The notes beneath the pieces are model-generated. The model worked only from the letters and a program-made list of their open reading frames with translations, ran no database searches and was not told the origin of the DNA. The position numbers were made by a program, and so were the translations under genes. This document shows positions 26,101 through 35,825 of a DNA stretch of 64,000 nucleotides, one piece after another; the first letter of the stretch is position 1; each line of letters begins with the position of its first letter. Source of the stretch: Microbacterium kyungheense (GTDB taxonomy: Bacteria; Actinomycetota; Actinomycetes; Actinomycetales; Microbacteriaceae); the NCBI RefSeq assembly GCF_006783905.1, contig NZ_VFPE01000005.1, forward strand, positions 62,001 to 126,000. Direction: 5' to 3'.

Positions 26101-28986
26101 GAACATCATCGTCGCCAGGCAGTCCGGCATCCAGTCGCCCGCACAGCCGAGCTCGCTCTGCAGCGAGCCGGGCAGCGTGATGACGGGGCCGTCATCCGTC
26201 GTGCGGATGTTCTTCGTGCGCGGGTCGAAGAAGAACTCGACCGGCCCGCCGGCGTGCACCAGCGTGATGTTGCCGCCGTTCTGCACGCCACCGGCGCCGT
26301 AGTTCTCGTCCCACTTCTTCTCGGTGGCGATCTTGAACTCGTAGCTGCCTGCCTTCAGGTCGGCCAGCGCGAGATGCCAGATGCCGTCGACCTTGGTCAT
26401 CTGCACGGCGTCGCAGTCGGGCTGCCAGTCACCCGGGCAGCCCGCCGCGGCGTTGAAGCTTCCGGGGACGCTCACCGCGCCGTACTCCGTCGGCGTCTGC
26501 GGCTCTTCTTCGACCGGCTCCTCGGGCGTCTCGTCGACGCCCGTGCTCACCTTGTTGCCCACCGACGCGTACGTCGACGCGGCGGCGTGGTGGCCGGCGG
26601 CATCGGTGGTGACGGCGCGGTACTCCACGAGCGTGCCCGTGGCGAGCCCGTCGACGGTGTGGAAGACGCCCGGGTCGGTGTCTTCCGCGGTGCCGAGCGC
26701 GTGCCACTCGTCCGACCCGACGACGCGCCACGCGAAGCTCGTCTCCTGCCAGGTCGTGTCGTCCACGTCGGCGGTCACGGCGGCGGTGCCGTCGAGGCCC
26801 GCGCCCGCGGCGGGCACGGTCACCGACACCGGGGTCGCCGCGGCGGGCGCGGTGACGGTCGTGCCGGCGCGGTAGACGACGGCCGAGAGAGCCGGGACGT
26901 TCACCGAGGTCGCGGAGGCGGCATCCGTCGAGACACCCGTCGACGTGCCGTAGACGGGGGCGTACGAGGCGTTCGCGGTGAGGGTGGTGAGGTTCACGGA
27001 CTTGTCGGCGGTCGTGTTGTTGAGCGCGACCAGGTACTCGACCTTCTCGTCGCGGTCGACACGCGAGAACGCGTACACGCCAGCCCCGTTGTCGGCGTAG
27101 CGCTCGATCTGGGCGCCGGTGACGAGGGCGGGATGGGCCGTGCGCAGCGCCGCGAGCTCGGCGATGCGCTCGTAGACCGGCGCCGACGTGTCGTAGCGGT
27201 CGACCGATCCGGCGGCAGTGCCGTCGATGAGGTTCTGGTCCTGGTACGACGGCACCTGGCTCGCGAACAGGGACTGGCGGGCGTCCTTGTCGCCGCCCGT
27301 GCCGACGAAGCCCTGCTCGTCGCCGTAGTACACGACCGGCTGGCCGCGACCCAGGAACATCAGGTCGTGGGCGAGCAGGTCGCGCTGCAGCGCGTGGTCG
27401 GCATCCTTGAGGAAGTAGCCGACGCGTCCCATGTCGTGATTGCCCAGGAAGGTCGGCAGCGCCGTCGCCGACGAGTCGGGCGTCGTGTACCGGTCGTCGC
27501 CCGCGTAGAGGTTCTGCAGGCTCTTGACGTTGCCGCCCCCCGCGAAGCTCACCGCCGACGACTGGAACGTGAAGTCGAGCACGCTCGACATGTCGGTGTC
27601 GCGCACGTAGGGCGACAGCTTCGCGGGGTCGGCGTCGTAGACCTCGCCGAACATGAAGAAGTCCTTCTTGCCCTTCTCGTGCGCATAGTCGAGCACGCGG
27701 GTCGTCCACTGCTGCCAGAACTCGAAGTTCACGTGCTTGGCGGTGTCGATGCGGAAGCCGTCGATGCCGAGATCGATCCAGGCCGAGTACACGTCGACGA
27801 AGCCGTCCACGACCGTGGGGCTCTCGGTCATGATGTCGTCGAGTCCGTCGAAGTCGCCGTAGGTCACCGACTCGCCCGCCCAGGTCGAGTTGCCGCGGTT
27901 GTGGTAAAGCGTGGGGTCGTTCAGCCACGCCGGCACCTTGAGGTCCTTGTCGGCGTCGGCGATGACCGGCGTGTAGGGGAACGACGTGGCGGGGTCGAGG
28001 GCCGGGAAGGTGTCGGTGCCCGCGTAGGTGTGGGGGTCGAACGCGACGCCGTCGGCGTCGGTGTACGGGGAGGTCTTCTGGTCGATGTAGCCGTACTGCT
28101 TCTCGGCGTAGTCGATGACGTCGGCCGTGTGGTTGGCGATGATGTCGAAGTAGACCTTGATGCCCTTGGCGTGCGCCTCGTCGATGAGAGCCTTCAGCTC
28201 GGCGTTGGTGCCGAGGTGCGGGTCGATCTGCGTGAAGTCGGTGATCCAATACCCGTGGTAGCCGGCGCTGGCGTTCGCGCCGACGCCCTGCACGGGCTTG
28301 TTCTTGAAGCTCGGGGTGAGCCAGATGGCCGTCGTGCCGAGGCCGTCGATGTAGTCGAGGTTCTGCCGCAGGCCCGCGATGTCGCCGCCGTTGTAGAAGC
28401 CCTTGTCGGTGGGGTCGTACCCGGTGGCGAGGCGGTCGCCGGTCAGCCCGCCCTCGTCGTTCGAGGCGTCGCCGTCGGCGAAGCGGTCGGTCATGACGAA
28501 GTAGAACTGCTCCTGGCTGCCCGGCTCGCGCACGGGCGGCGCGACGAGCGCGTCGTCGTCGGCGGTGTAGCCGGCACGCAGGCTCTTCGCCTCGACGCCC
28601 ACCCGCTTCGTGTTGTCGTCGAACACGAAGCGCAGGGTCGACGGCCCGGCGATCGTGAGAGGGATGTTGTCGTTGCCGCCGTTCAGGCCGTACGACTCGT
28701 CCCACGCGTCATCGACGGCGACCTTGTACTGGTACGAGCCGGCGGGCACCTCGAACTCGGCGGCGTACACGCCGGCGGTGCCGGTGGCGACGAGCTCGGT
28801 CGCCGCGCACTCGGGCTGCCAGTCGGCGGAGCAGCCGAGCTCGGACTGCAGGTCGCCCACGAGCGCGAAGCTGCGTTCGGCCGCGGCGGCCGGTGCGATG
28901 GCGATCACTCCGGCCGTGATGACGAGGGCGGCGGCCGCGAGGGTCGCGACGGCGGTGCGTGCTCGGGGACTTGTCGGCTGTGACAT
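23197..28986 (-). CDS. Secreted bifunctional alpha-amylase / pullulanase
   Basis: This 1929-residue extracellular enzyme has two GH13 catalytic units. Order: signal peptide (about 1-36, AAAAERS cleavage); an X25 starch-associated module (about 38-125); an alpha-amylase domain (about 135-650) with catalytic Asp in GFRIDTAKH (~412), Glu in FMFGEVYD (~447) and Asp in GNHDMGR (~518); a fibronectin-like linker; two more X25 modules (about 840-1030); then a pullulanase of the GH13_14 type. That unit has FNWGYDP (~1400), [11 protein letters not shown] (~1516), [10 protein letters not shown] (~1557) and VDAHDNE (~1688). It should cut both alpha-1,4 and alpha-1,6 bonds in starch or glycogen. There is no cell-wall sorting signal. 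AGGAG precedes the ATG, and two LacI-type operators lie upstream. Confidence 0.95.
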   Translation of the reverse strand: MSQPTSPRARTAVATLAAAALVITAGVIAIAPAAAAERSFALVGDLQSELGCSADWQPECAATELVATGTAGVYAAEFEVPAGSYQYKVAVDDAWDESYGLNGGNDNIPLTIAGPSTLRFVFDDNTKRVGVEAKSLRAGYTADDDALVAPPVREPGSQEQFYFVMTDRFADGDASNDEGGLTGDRLATGYDPTDKGFYNGGDIAGLRQNLDYIDGLGTTAIWLTPSFKNKPVQGVGANASAGYHGYWITDFTQIDPHLGTNAELKALIDEAHAKGIKVYFDIIANHTADVIDYAEKQYGYIDQKTSPYTDADGVAFDPHTYAGTDTFPALDPATSFPYTPVIADADKDLKVPAWLNDPTLYHNRGNSTWAGESVTYGDFDGLDDIMTESPTVVDGFVDVYSAWIDLGIDGFRIDTAKHVNFEFWQQWTTRVLDYAHEKGKKDFFMFGEVYDADPAKLSPYVRDTDMSSVLDFTFQSSAVSFAGGGNVKSLQNLYAGDDRYTTPDSSATALPTFLGNHDMGRVGYFLKDADHALQRDLLAHDLMFLGRGQPVVYYGDEQGFVGTGGDKDARQSLFASQVPSYQDQNLIDGTAAGSVDRYDTSAPVYERIAELAALRTAHPALVTGAQIERYADNGAGVYAFSRVDRDEKVEYLVALNNTTADKSVNLTTLTANASYAPVYGTSTGVSTDAASATSVNVPALSAVVYRAGTTVTAPAAATPVSVTVPAAGAGLDGTAAVTADVDDTTWQETSFAWRVVGSDEWHALGTAEDTDPGVFHTVDGLATGTLVEYRAVTTDAAGHHAAASTYASVGNKVSTGVDETPEEPVEEEPQTPTEYGAVSVPGSFNAAAGCPGDWQPDCDAVQMTKVDGIWHLALADLKAGSYEFKIATEKKWDENYGAGGVQNGGNITLVHAGGPVEFFFDPRTKNIRTTDDGPVITLPGSLQSELGCAGDWMPDCLATMMFDRDGDGVFQFTTDDLPTGSYEVKVAHNRSWSENYGAAGAPGGANITFSATAGKVVTFRYTLQTHVLTVKASDPPLAGTGELRAHWIDAETLAWPADLGAPADGAAWQLYGSNDAALGVTADREVTGGTDPIALTRIDGGLTGDQKERFPALAGYVALRIDVDRATAADLLKGQLMVAQRGANGALTAFTGVQIPGVLDDLYADAVDDADLGVAFAKNGKPTFRLWAPTAQAATLLTWDPSTGSAAAAGDPVRHEGTWDAASGIWTVKGDKKLVGDEYLWEVVVYAPTTGKIETNEVTDPYSVALTVNSERSVAIDLDDKQWRPKAWEKTKAPEIARPVDRAIYELHVRDFSIGDATVPAAERGTYKAFTRDSAGTKQLRQLSAAGINTVHLLPTFDIATIEEDRSAQQTPACDLASLPADSDQQQACVAAVAETDGFNWGYDPYHYSVPEGSYAVDPDGGARVSEFRGMVGALHGMGLQVVLDQVFNHTSASGQNATSVLDQVVPGYYQRLNAAGNVETSTCCQNVATEHEVAQKLMVDSVVLWAREYKVDGFRFDLMGHHSKQNMLEIRAALDELTLKKDGVDGKAIYLYGEGWNFGEVANNALFEQATQGQLGGTGIGTFSDRLRDAVHGGSPVAGETIQQQGFGTGLGTDPNGAPVNGTTEEALADLAHQTDLVKLGLAGNLRDYTLTDHTGAVKAGDELDYRGAPAGYADQPDEIITYVDAHDNETLFDLSMLKLPADTTMADRVRMNTLELATTTYAQTPSFWHAGTELLRSKSLDRNSYNSGDWFNRIDWTGQQSTFGSGLPMAADNDDNWGIMQPLLANPANKPGASDIATAEASALDLLRVRDEVGLLRLGSAKLIEQKVTFPNSGPDAAPGVVVMLIDDLVGKDVDPRLKGALVVFNAGTEPVSQTVSQLKGRAFALTPALAKGSDPVIKTTTWDAATGTVTVPARTAVVLVEPQKKH

Positions 28987-29065
28987 CAAGGCTCCTGGAT
29001 GGGGAGAAGGCACGACGACGTGCCGGTGAGCTGTGCGCCGACAGTAACAGCGGATTCACCAGAAG

Positions 29066-29079
29066 TGCAAGCGCTTACA
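29066..29079. promoter_or_regulatory. LacI/cre-like operator 80 bp before the amylopullulanase gene
   Basis: TGCAAGCGCTTACA fits the general LacI-family operator pattern TGnAAnCGnTTnCA with a central CG. Its position suggests repression by a maltose-type LacI regulator encoded elsewhere. Confidence 0.65.
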
Positions 29080-29098
29080 GTGTGAGAACCCTTTCATG

Positions 29099-29129
29099 GA
29101 GTGGATGCCGCGGCCGCCGGCATCCACTC
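29099..29129. terminator. GGATGCC-stem terminator after the MFS gene
   Basis: 12-bp arms GAGTGGATGCCG / CGGCATCCACTC flank a 7-base loop, about 70 bp past the MFS stop on the minus strand. Confidence 0.65.
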
Positions 29130-29141
29130 GCTCTCGGTTTG

Positions 29142-29155
29142 CGCAACCGCTTGCA
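29142..29155. promoter_or_regulatory. Second LacI-like operator upstream of the amylopullulanase gene
   Basis: CGCAACCGCTTGCA has the same half-sites as the site at 29066-29079 and lies 76 bp further upstream. DNA looping between the two is possible. Confidence 0.5.
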
Positions 29156-29197
29156 GGCCGGCGAAGCCGAGCACTCGCGAGGCGCCCTCGGGCGCGA

Positions 29198-31324
29198 CTA
29201 CTCCGCCGCGCCCGCCGTCTCTCGGGCCTCGCGCGCCTCGCGCCGCGTCATCGGCGCGGCACCGGCCGGCACGCGGATGCCGCCGGTGTCGACCTCGACG
29301 GGCGCGCCCGTCTGGTTCGCCGCGCGCTGGGCAGACAGCGCGGCGTCGTCGTCGACCGCCTCTTGCAACGCCGACTTGGCGCGCAGCGGCGGGGTCTTGA
29401 AGAACAGCGACAGCACGAACGCGATGATGACCACCCACATCGCGACCCAGTAGACCGCGACCGCGGAGTCGTTGAACGCGATCAGCATCGGCTTGCTCAG
29501 CCGTGCGTCGGCGCCGACGAGGAACGACGTGTCGTCGACCGTGCTGTCATCGATCTGGGAGTCTCCGCCGCCGTCCGCGAAGCGATCAAGCAGGGTGGGC
29601 ACGAGCGTGTCGACGAACGCGGAACGCTCGTCGGCGTCCGAGAGGTCGAGGGTCACGGTGCCGTCGTCCGACAGTCGAGCCGCCGGCACCTGCTTCTGGA
29701 TCTCGGCGAGGGCCGCCTGCTGCGCCTGCGCGACCGCCGCATCGGTCGCCGCCTGCTGCTGCGACGCCGGGATCTGCCCCGCCTCGACCTGCGCCGCGAC
29801 CGCGTCGGTGGCCGCGGCGGCGGCCTTGTCGACGCCCTGCTGCAGCTGCTGGGTCGTCGCGTCGGTCGCCTGCGTCACGATCGGCGTGTAGATCTTCGCC
29901 ATGATCGCGGCGTTCTCGGGTGCGCTCGCGACCTCGGGGTCGAACGCCGCATCCAGAGCGCTCGTCAGGGTGTCTTCGTCGGCGAACGAGGCCTGGATGT
30001 TCTGCGGCATCAGCGTGAACATCAGCGAGAGCAGCACGGCCGTGCCGAGCGTGCCCCCGATCTGCCGGAAGAACGTCGACGCGCTCGTCGCCACTCCCAT
30101 GTCGCGCAGGCCGACGGAGTTCTGGCTCGCGATCGTCAGCGTCTGCATCAGTTGTCCGAGTCCGAGCCCGATGAGCAGCATCCCGCCCGCCATGAACCAG
30201 TACGACGTGTCGTACTGCAGGCGGGTCAGCCAGAAGAAGCCGATCGACAGGAAGGCGGTGCCGAGGATCGGGAAGATCCGGTACCGCCCGGTGCGGGCGA
30301 TGAGCTGGCCGCTCCCGATCGAGGCGATCATCATGCCGAGGATCATCGGCAGCATCTGCAGGCCGCTCTCGGTCGGGGTCGCGCCCATCACGAGCTGCAG
30401 ATAGAGCGGGATCGTGAGCATCGCGCCGAACATGCCGAAGCCCACGAACACGCCGATCACGGTCGCCATCGAGAACGTCGAGGAGCGGAACAGCTTGAGC
30501 GGGATGAGCGCGTCGTCCTTCATGAGCGTCTCGACGATCACGAACGCGATCACGCCGAGGCCGCCGACGATGTAGCAGCCGATCGCGAGCGGCGAGTCCC
30601 ACCCCCACTCGCGTCCCTGCTCCGCCACCAGCAGCAGCGGCACGAGGGCGATGATGACGGTCGTGGCGCCCCACCAGTCGATGCGGACGGAATGGACGGG
30701 ATGCCGCGGGATGTGCAGGAACCGCAGCACGATGATGAGCGCCACCACGCCGATCGGCACGTTGATGAGGAAGACCCAGCGCCAGCCCGCGATGCCGAGG
30801 ATCTCGTCGGCGCCCGCGAACAGGCCGCCGATGAGCGGCCCGAGCAGGCTCGAGACGCCGAACACGGCGAGGAAGTACCCCTGGTATTTCGCACGCTCGC
30901 GCGGCGCGAGGATGTCGCCCATGATCGCGAGCGGCATCGACATGAGTCCGCCCGCGCCGAGGCCCTGGACGGCGCGGAACGCCGCGAGCTCGAGCATCGA
31001 GGTCGAGAACGACGCGAGGATCGAGCCGATCACGAACACGACGATCGCGAAGATGAACAGCGGCCTGCGCCCGAAGATGTCGGACAGCTTGCCGTAGATC
31101 GGGGTCGAGATCGTCGACACGATCAGGTAGGCCGTCGTCACCCACGCCTGCTGGCTCAGCCCGTGCAGATCGTCGCCGATCGTGCGGATCGCGGTGCCGA
31201 CGACGGTCTGATCCAGCGCGGAGAGGAACATGCCCGCCATCAGGCCGAAGATGACGAACAGGATCGCGCGGTGCGTCATGACCGGCGCGGCGGTCTGGAC
31301 GGATGGCGAACGGGTCTCAGACAT
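29198..31324 (-). CDS. MFS drug exporter, DHA2 (14-TM) type
   Basis: The 708-residue proton-driven exporter of the EmrB/QacA family has motif A-like YGKLSDIFGRRPLF after helix 2 and motif C region helices, with 13 hydrophobic segments before residue about 430. It then has an unusual external or cytosolic insert of about 150 residues, rich in Ala/Gln/Asp (repeats such as AAATDAVAAQVEAG and QQQAATDAAVAQAQQAA), before the last helix. A Gly/Pro/Arg-rich tail follows. The substrate is unknown. The ATG at 31324 has GGGGGA upstream. The gene is followed by its own terminator. Confidence 0.92.
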   Translation of the reverse strand: MSETRSPSVQTAAPVMTHRAILFVIFGLMAGMFLSALDQTVVGTAIRTIGDDLHGLSQQAWVTTAYLIVSTISTPIYGKLSDIFGRRPLFIFAIVVFVIGSILASFSTSMLELAAFRAVQGLGAGGLMSMPLAIMGDILAPRERAKYQGYFLAVFGVSSLLGPLIGGLFAGADEILGIAGWRWVFLINVPIGVVALIIVLRFLHIPRHPVHSVRIDWWGATTVIIALVPLLLVAEQGREWGWDSPLAIGCYIVGGLGVIAFVIVETLMKDDALIPLKLFRSSTFSMATVIGVFVGFGMFGAMLTIPLYLQLVMGATPTESGLQMLPMILGMMIASIGSGQLIARTGRYRIFPILGTAFLSIGFFWLTRLQYDTSYWFMAGGMLLIGLGLGQLMQTLTIASQNSVGLRDMGVATSASTFFRQIGGTLGTAVLLSLMFTLMPQNIQASFADEDTLTSALDAAFDPEVASAPENAAIMAKIYTPIVTQATDATTQQLQQGVDKAAAAATDAVAAQVEAGQIPASQQQAATDAAVAQAQQAALAEIQKQVPAARLSDDGTVTLDLSDADERSAFVDTLVPTLLDRFADGGGDSQIDDSTVDDTSFLVGADARLSKPMLIAFNDSAVAVYWVAMWVVIIAFVLSLFFKTPPLRAKSALQEAVDDDAALSAQRAANQTGAPVEVDTGGIRVPAGAAPMTRREAREARETAGAAE

Positions 31325-31425
31325 CACTCCCCCGAACTGCAGATCAGCGGATGCGATCGGGCGACGCCGTCGTCGTCAGGTCTGGGCCCATCGTAGACCG
31401 CGTGTGCGGGACGCTGCCGTTCTGA

Positions 31426-32604
31426 CTACAGGCGCTCGATGATCGTCGCGTTCGCCATGCCCCCGCCTTCGCACATCGTCTGCAGGCCGTAGCGCCCGCC
31501 GGTGGCCTCCAGTTGAGCCACCAGCGTGCTCAGCAGGCGCGTGCCCGACGCGCCGACCGCGTGCCCGAGCGCGATCGCACCGCCCCACGGGTTGAGCTTC
31601 GCCGGGTCGGCATCGAGCTCCCGCTGCCACGCCAGCGGCACGGACGCGAACGCCTCGTTGACCTCGTAGGCGTCGAGGTCCTCGATCGACAGGCCGCTGC
31701 GCTCGAGGATGCGCCGCGTCGCCGGGATCGGTCCCGTGAGCATCATCATCGGGTCGTCGCCCACCACCGCGAACGAGTGGAATCGCGCGCGGGGCGTGAG
31801 GCCGAGTTCGGTGGCCTTCTCTTCGCTCATGATGAGGGCCCCGGATGCCGCATCGGTGAGCGGCGACGAGTTGCCCGCGGTGATGCGCCAGTCGAGGTCG
31901 GGGAAGCGCCCCGCGAGCGCCTCGGTCCGGAACGCGGGGCCGAGACCGGCGAGCCCCTCCACCGTCGTGCCGGGACGGACGGTCTCGTCGAACGCGACCG
32001 CCTCGCCGTCGCCGCCCAGGACCGGGATCACCTGGGAGTCGAAGCGGCCGCGCGACCAGGCATCCGCCGCCCTCCGATGGGACTCGGCAGAGAACGCGTC
32101 GAGCTCTTCGCGCGCGAAGCCCCAGCGCTGCGCGATGAGCTCGGCCGACACGCCCTGGTTGACGAGGCCGTCGGGATAGCGGCGCGCGACACCCTCCGAC
32201 ACGGAGCCGCCGTGGGCCGACGAGCCGAGGGGCACGCGGCTCATCGACTCGACGCCCGCGGCGATCACGATGTCGTATGCGCCGGCGATGACTCCCTGCG
32301 CCGCGAAGTGCGCGGCCTGCTGGCTCGACCCGCACTGCCGGTCGATGGTCACGGCGGGCACGGTCTCGGCGAATCCCGCGGCGAGCACCGACTGGCGGGC
32401 GATGTTGAGGGACTGGTCGGCCACCTGGCTGACGCACCCCATGAGCACGTCGTCGATCTGGGTCGAGGCCAGTCCGCTGCGCTCCAGCAGGGCCGTGAGC
32501 ACCCCCGCCGCGAGGTCCACCGGGTGCACGCCGCTCAGCGCTCCCCCCGGCTTGCCTCGCCCCGAGGGGGTCCGGACGACGTCGACGATGACCGCGCTGC
32601 GCAT
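31426..32604 (-). CDS. Thiolase (acetyl-CoA C-acyltransferase)
   Basis: The 392-residue thiolase has the nucleophile region IDRQCGSSQQAAHFAAQG (Cys about residue 90), the NEAFASVPLAW segment, [18 protein letters not shown] with the catalytic His, and the second Cys in TMCEGGGMANATII. It cleaves 3-ketoacyl-CoA to acetyl-CoA. It lies downstream of the SDR, acyl-CoA dehydrogenase and kinase genes on the same strand, after a 119 bp gap holding a palindromic repeat, so co-transcription is possible but not certain. CAGGAGG precedes the ATG. Confidence 0.94.
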   Translation of the reverse strand: MRSAVIVDVVRTPSGRGKPGGALSGVHPVDLAAGVLTALLERSGLASTQIDDVLMGCVSQVADQSLNIARQSVLAAGFAETVPAVTIDRQCGSSQQAAHFAAQGVIAGAYDIVIAAGVESMSRVPLGSSAHGGSVSEGVARRYPDGLVNQGVSAELIAQRWGFAREELDAFSAESHRRAADAWSRGRFDSQVIPVLGGDGEAVAFDETVRPGTTVEGLAGLGPAFRTEALAGRFPDLDWRITAGNSSPLTDAASGALIMSEEKATELGLTPRARFHSFAVVGDDPMMMLTGPIPATRRILERSGLSIEDLDAYEVNEAFASVPLAWQRELDADPAKLNPWGGAIALGHAVGASGTRLLSTLVAQLEATGGRYGLQTMCEGGGMANATIIERL

Positions 32605-32633
32605 GAGATGCCTCCTGCTCCGAGCCTACGTCT

Positions 32634-32716
32634 CCGCGAAACCCGGAGATCCCGCCCCGCTCGGATGCCTGGCCCGGGATCCTCCGAGTTTCGCGAGATC
32701 TCCGAGCGGGGCGCGA
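32634..32716. repeat. Palindromic repeat family 2, copy A
   Basis: Nested inverted arms GCGAAAC-CCGGAG/CTCCG-AGTTTCGC and CGCCCCGCTCGGA/TCCGAGCGGGGCG lie between the thiolase and kinase genes. It is the most divergent member of the family shared with 41637, 42669 and 49773. Confidence 0.55.
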
Positions 32717-32723
32717 GCCCGGG

Positions 32724-33821
32724 TCATCCCAGCACGGCTGCGCGCTCCTGCGCGGCCTCCAGCAGCCGCGGGACCCCCGCCTCCAGAGACGGGCCGAAGG
32801 TGTCGCCCGGCCGCTGGCCGTCGAGCCACCGCGTGTACAGCGCTTCGCAGAACACCGCGGCCTTGAAGAACGCGAGAGCCTCGTACCAGGGCAGCATCGA
32901 GAGGTCCAGCGGATGCCGCGCCGCATAGCGCGCCAGCAGCTCCGCGGTCTCGGGGAACCCGTCGAGGCGCGTGACCGGCGTGAGCTCCAGCGGCGTCGGC
33001 GCCGACCCCGGGCGCGCGTACGTCGCGGTGAAATACCCCAGGTCTGCCAGCGGATCGCCGAGCGCCGCCATCTCCCAGTCGAGGATCGCCGCCACGCGCG
33101 CGGGCGCGGGCTTCGCGGCGGTCGAGGGCGCGTACATGAGGTTGCCGATCCGGAAGTCGCCGTGCACCACGGACGCACGCTGCGTGACCGGCGTACGCTC
33201 GGCGAGCCAGGTCGCGAGCTCGTCGACGGCCGGGAACGACCGCCGGGAGTTCATCTGCCACAGGCCGGCGAAGCGTCCGACCTGCCGAGCGAGATATCCG
33301 TCCGGCCGGCCGAGCGCGGCGACCTCGCCGTCGAGGGGCACGGCGTGCAGGCCGGCGAGCGCGTCGACGGCCGCGAAGGCGAGCCCGCGACGGCCCGGGC
33401 CGTCGTCGAGCGCCGCGGGGACGGCATCCGTCACCACATCGCCCGCGACGCGCTCCATCACGTAGAACGGCACGCCGAGCACGGCGGGGTCGTCGCACAC
33501 CGCGACGATGCGCGGGACGGGCACGCCCGCCGCCCCCAGCACGCGCTGCACGCGGGCCTCGCGCGCCATGTCGTGCGTGGAGGGTGGATGCGGCGGACGC
33601 GGGCCGCGGCGCAGCACCAGCTCGCGCGCGCTCCACGCGATCGCGTACGTGACGTTCGACTGCCCCTCGCCGATGCGCTCCCACGCGAGGCTGCCGTCAC
33701 CGAGCCCGATACCGCGCAGGTACTCCGCCACGGCGTCGACCACGAGCAGCGGCGGCCGCTCCAGGCCCTCCGTGTCGGCCCACGACGCGACGACCACTTC
33801 GCCGTCCGGCTGCGAGATCAC
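32724..33821 (-). CDS. APH-like phosphotransferase (ACAD10/11-type kinase domain)
   Basis: This 365-residue aminoglycoside-phosphotransferase-fold kinase has the catalytic loop VVHGDFRIGNLMY (about residues 218-230), the metal-binding AAILDWEMAALGDPLADLGYF (about 244-264) and an N-terminal GEGQSNVTYAI loop. In this subfamily the partner is an acyl-CoA dehydrogenase, and here the acyl-CoA dehydrogenase gene overlaps it by 4 bp. Known relatives (the kinase part of mammalian ACAD10/11 and LvaA of Pseudomonas) phosphorylate 4-hydroxyacyl-CoA. I infer that role from context. Confidence 0.9.
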   Translation of the reverse strand: MISQPDGEVVVASWADTEGLERPPLLVVDAVAEYLRGIGLGDGSLAWERIGEGQSNVTYAIAWSARELVLRRGPRPPHPPSTHDMAREARVQRVLGAAGVPVPRIVAVCDDPAVLGVPFYVMERVAGDVVTDAVPAALDDGPGRRGLAFAAVDALAGLHAVPLDGEVAALGRPDGYLARQVGRFAGLWQMNSRRSFPAVDELATWLAERTPVTQRASVVHGDFRIGNLMYAPSTAAKPAPARVAAILDWEMAALGDPLADLGYFTATYARPGSAPTPLELTPVTRLDGFPETAELLARYAARHPLDLSMLPWYEALAFFKAAVFCEALYTRWLDGQRPGDTFGPSLEAGVPRLLEAAQERAAVLG

Positions 33822-35014
33822 GGCGTCACCTCGTCGAGGCGGCGCGCGCCCGCCTCGACCTCACGGGAGCGAGCGGATGCCGCGCGCCGCGCGATCGCCC
33901 AGCGGTGGGTCTCGCTCGACCCGTCGTAGATGCGGAACGGGCGCACCTCGTTGAGGTACTGCAGGAGCGGCAGCGCGTCGGTGACGCCGTCGCCGCCGCA
34001 CAGCTGGACGGACCGGTCGATGACACGGAACACGGCCTCGGAGCAGTGGACCTTCGCCACCGACGACAGCGCCTCGCCTGCCCGCGGGTCGGCGACGAGC
34101 ACGCGGGCGGTCTTGTCGATGATGGCGTCGGAGGTCTCGAGGTCGATGACGCTGTCGGCCAGCAGCGCCTGCGCGACGCCGAGGTCGCGCAGCTTCGAAC
34201 CGAACAGCTCGCGGGCGTTCGCGCGGTCGAGCGCGGTGTCGTGGGCACGCCGGGCCAGGCCCAGCCACCGCATGCAGTGGGTGAGCCGTGCGGGGCCGAG
34301 ACGCACCTGCGCGTACCGGAACCCCTGCCCCGGCTCGCCCAGCACGTCCTCGTCCGGCACGAAGCAGTCCTCGAATCGCACGTAGGGGTGGCCGCCGGCG
34401 ATCGCTCCCTCGATCGTGTGCACGTCGGGACCGATCGTCACGCCCGGGGCGTCGAGCGGCAGGAGCAGCATCGTCGCCCCCTCTGCCCACCCCTCCACCG
34501 CAGGCGTGCGGGCCATCACGATGGCGAAGGCGGCGCCGTTCGCACCGCTGATGAAGCGCTTGCGGCCGGTGAGGAGCCAGCCGCCGTCGACGCGCTCCGC
34601 CGCGGTCGACAGCGCACGAGGGTCCGATCCCGCGCCGGGATGCGGCTCGGTCATCGCGAAGCTCGACCGCACGTCGCCGCGGACGAGCGGCGCGAGGTAG
34701 CGCTCGTGCTGCCCGGGCGTGCCGACGACCTCCAGCAGGCGCATGTTGCCCTCGTCAGGCGCCATGATGTTCAGCACCGCGGGGCCGATCGGCGAGTACC
34801 CCGCCTCTTGGAACACCCCCGACCACTCGTCGAGCGGCAGCCCGAGGCCGCCGTGCGCGACCGGCGCGTGCGGTGCGAACAGGCCGGCCTCGCGCGCAGC
34901 GTCGCGCAGCACGCCGAGCAGGGTGTCGTCGAGCGCGTCGCCGGGAGCGGGCTCGGCGGGCAGCACGACGTCGCGGATGAATCGGCGCGTGCGCTCGCGC
35001 AGCCCGGCGCTCAT
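33818..35014 (-). CDS. Acyl-CoA dehydrogenase, ACAD10/11-like
   Basis: The 398-residue FAD enzyme has SFAMTEPHPGAGSDPRAL (about residues 117-134), RARELFGSKLRDLGVAQ, VQLCGGDGVTDALPLLQYLNEVRPFRIYDGSSETHRWAIARRA near the C-terminus. The ending DGSSETHRWAIAR resembles ACAD10/11-type enzymes more than classical FadE. It overlaps the kinase gene (33818-33821) and the SDR gene (35011-35014) by 4 bp each, so the three are translationally coupled. GGGAGG precedes the ATG. Confidence 0.92.
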   Translation of the reverse strand: MSAGLRERTRRFIRDVVLPAEPAPGDALDDTLLGVLRDAAREAGLFAPHAPVAHGGLGLPLDEWSGVFQEAGYSPIGPAVLNIMAPDEGNMRLLEVVGTPGQHERYLAPLVRGDVRSSFAMTEPHPGAGSDPRALSTAAERVDGGWLLTGRKRFISGANGAAFAIVMARTPAVEGWAEGATMLLLPLDAPGVTIGPDVHTIEGAIAGGHPYVRFEDCFVPDEDVLGEPGQGFRYAQVRLGPARLTHCMRWLGLARRAHDTALDRANARELFGSKLRDLGVAQALLADSVIDLETSDAIIDKTARVLVADPRAGEALSSVAKVHCSEAVFRVIDRSVQLCGGDGVTDALPLLQYLNEVRPFRIYDGSSETHRWAIARRAASARSREVEAGARRLDEVTP

Positions 35015-35772
35015 GCGGCGCCTCCCGCCGAGAGCAGGCCGCCGTCGAGCGTCAGCACCTGGCCCGTGATCCACGCGGCGTCCTCGCCCACGAGGAACGC
35101 CACGGCTCCGGCCACGTCTTCGGGCTCCCCGAGCCTGGCCAGCGGATACCCGGCGGCCACCTCGTCCTCGCGCCCCTCGTACAGCGCCCGCGCGAACCGC
35201 GTCTTCACCACGGCGGGCGCAACCGCGTTGACCCGCACCCGCGGCGCGAGCTCCACGGCGAGCGTCTCGGTCAGGTGCGACACGGCGGCCTTCGTCACGC
35301 CGTACCAGCCGATCCCCGGCGACGCGACGGCGCCCGTGACCGAGGAGAGGTTCACGACGCTGCCGCCGTGCACGCCCGCGCCGAGTCCGCGCGCGAGCGC
35401 CTCCTGGGTCCAGGCGAGCGTCGACACCACGTTGACCTCGAGGATCTTGCGGGCCGCAGCGAGATCCAGTCCCGCGAGCGGCCCGTACACCGGGTTGATG
35501 CCCGCGTTGTTGATGAGGATGTCGATGCCCTCGAATTCGGCGACGACACGGTCGAGGGTCTCGGCGCGGTGGGCGGGATCGTCCGCGGCCCCTGCGACGC
35601 CGACGGCCGACCCGACCGGCAGCGCCGCCACCGCGGCCTCGAGCTCGTCGGGGTGCCGGGCGGTCAGGCACACACGGGCGCCGTCGGCGGCCAGGCGGGC
35701 GGCGATCGCGAGCCCGATCCCCCGGCTCGCGCCGGTCACGACCGCGGTGCGGCCGGTCAGCGGTCTGGTCAT
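35011..35772 (-). CDS. Short-chain dehydrogenase/reductase
   Basis: The 253-residue classical SDR binds NAD(P) via TGASRGIGLA (about residues 14-23), has NNAGINP (about 92), the catalytic Ser in NLSSVTG, and Tyr-Lys in WYGVTKAA (about 158-165). It ends with the usual WITGQVLTLDGGLL. It is the first gene of SDR-acyl-CoA dehydrogenase-kinase-(thiolase). An SDR of this kind could be the 3-hydroxyacyl-CoA dehydrogenase step of the pathway. GAGGACGAAG precedes the ATG. Confidence 0.93.
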   Translation of the reverse strand: MTRPLTGRTAVVTGASRGIGLAIAARLAADGARVCLTARHPDELEAAVAALPVGSAVGVAGAADDPAHRAETLDRVVAEFEGIDILINNAGINPVYGPLAGLDLAAARKILEVNVVSTLAWTQEALARGLGAGVHGGSVVNLSSVTGAVASPGIGWYGVTKAAVSHLTETLAVELAPRVRVNAVAPAVVKTRFARALYEGREDEVAAGYPLARLGEPEDVAGAVAFLVGEDAAWITGQVLTLDGGLLSAGGAA

Positions 35773-35809
35773 CTTCGTCCTCGCTCTCGGGCAGGCAGCG
35801 TCGCCCGCG

Positions 35810-35825
35810 CTTAATCGTCCGTAAG
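35810..35825. promoter_or_regulatory. Possible operator in the divergent SDR/fadE promoter region
   Basis: CTTAATCGTCCGTAAG has CTTA/TAAG arms in an A/T-rich island 38 bp before the SDR start. A second A/T-rich patch (about 35878-35902) precedes the fadE-like gene. Confidence 0.35.

Noticed and set aside
23200..28983. 1927-codon open frame on the plus strand
   Set aside because: It is the antisense shadow of the amylopullulanase gene, with Arg/Val/Gly-rich composition and no domains. GC-rich codon use keeps the opposite frame open.
29096..31396. 766-codon plus-strand frame opposite the MFS gene
   Set aside because: It is a His/Arg/Asp-rich shadow frame with no family resemblance.
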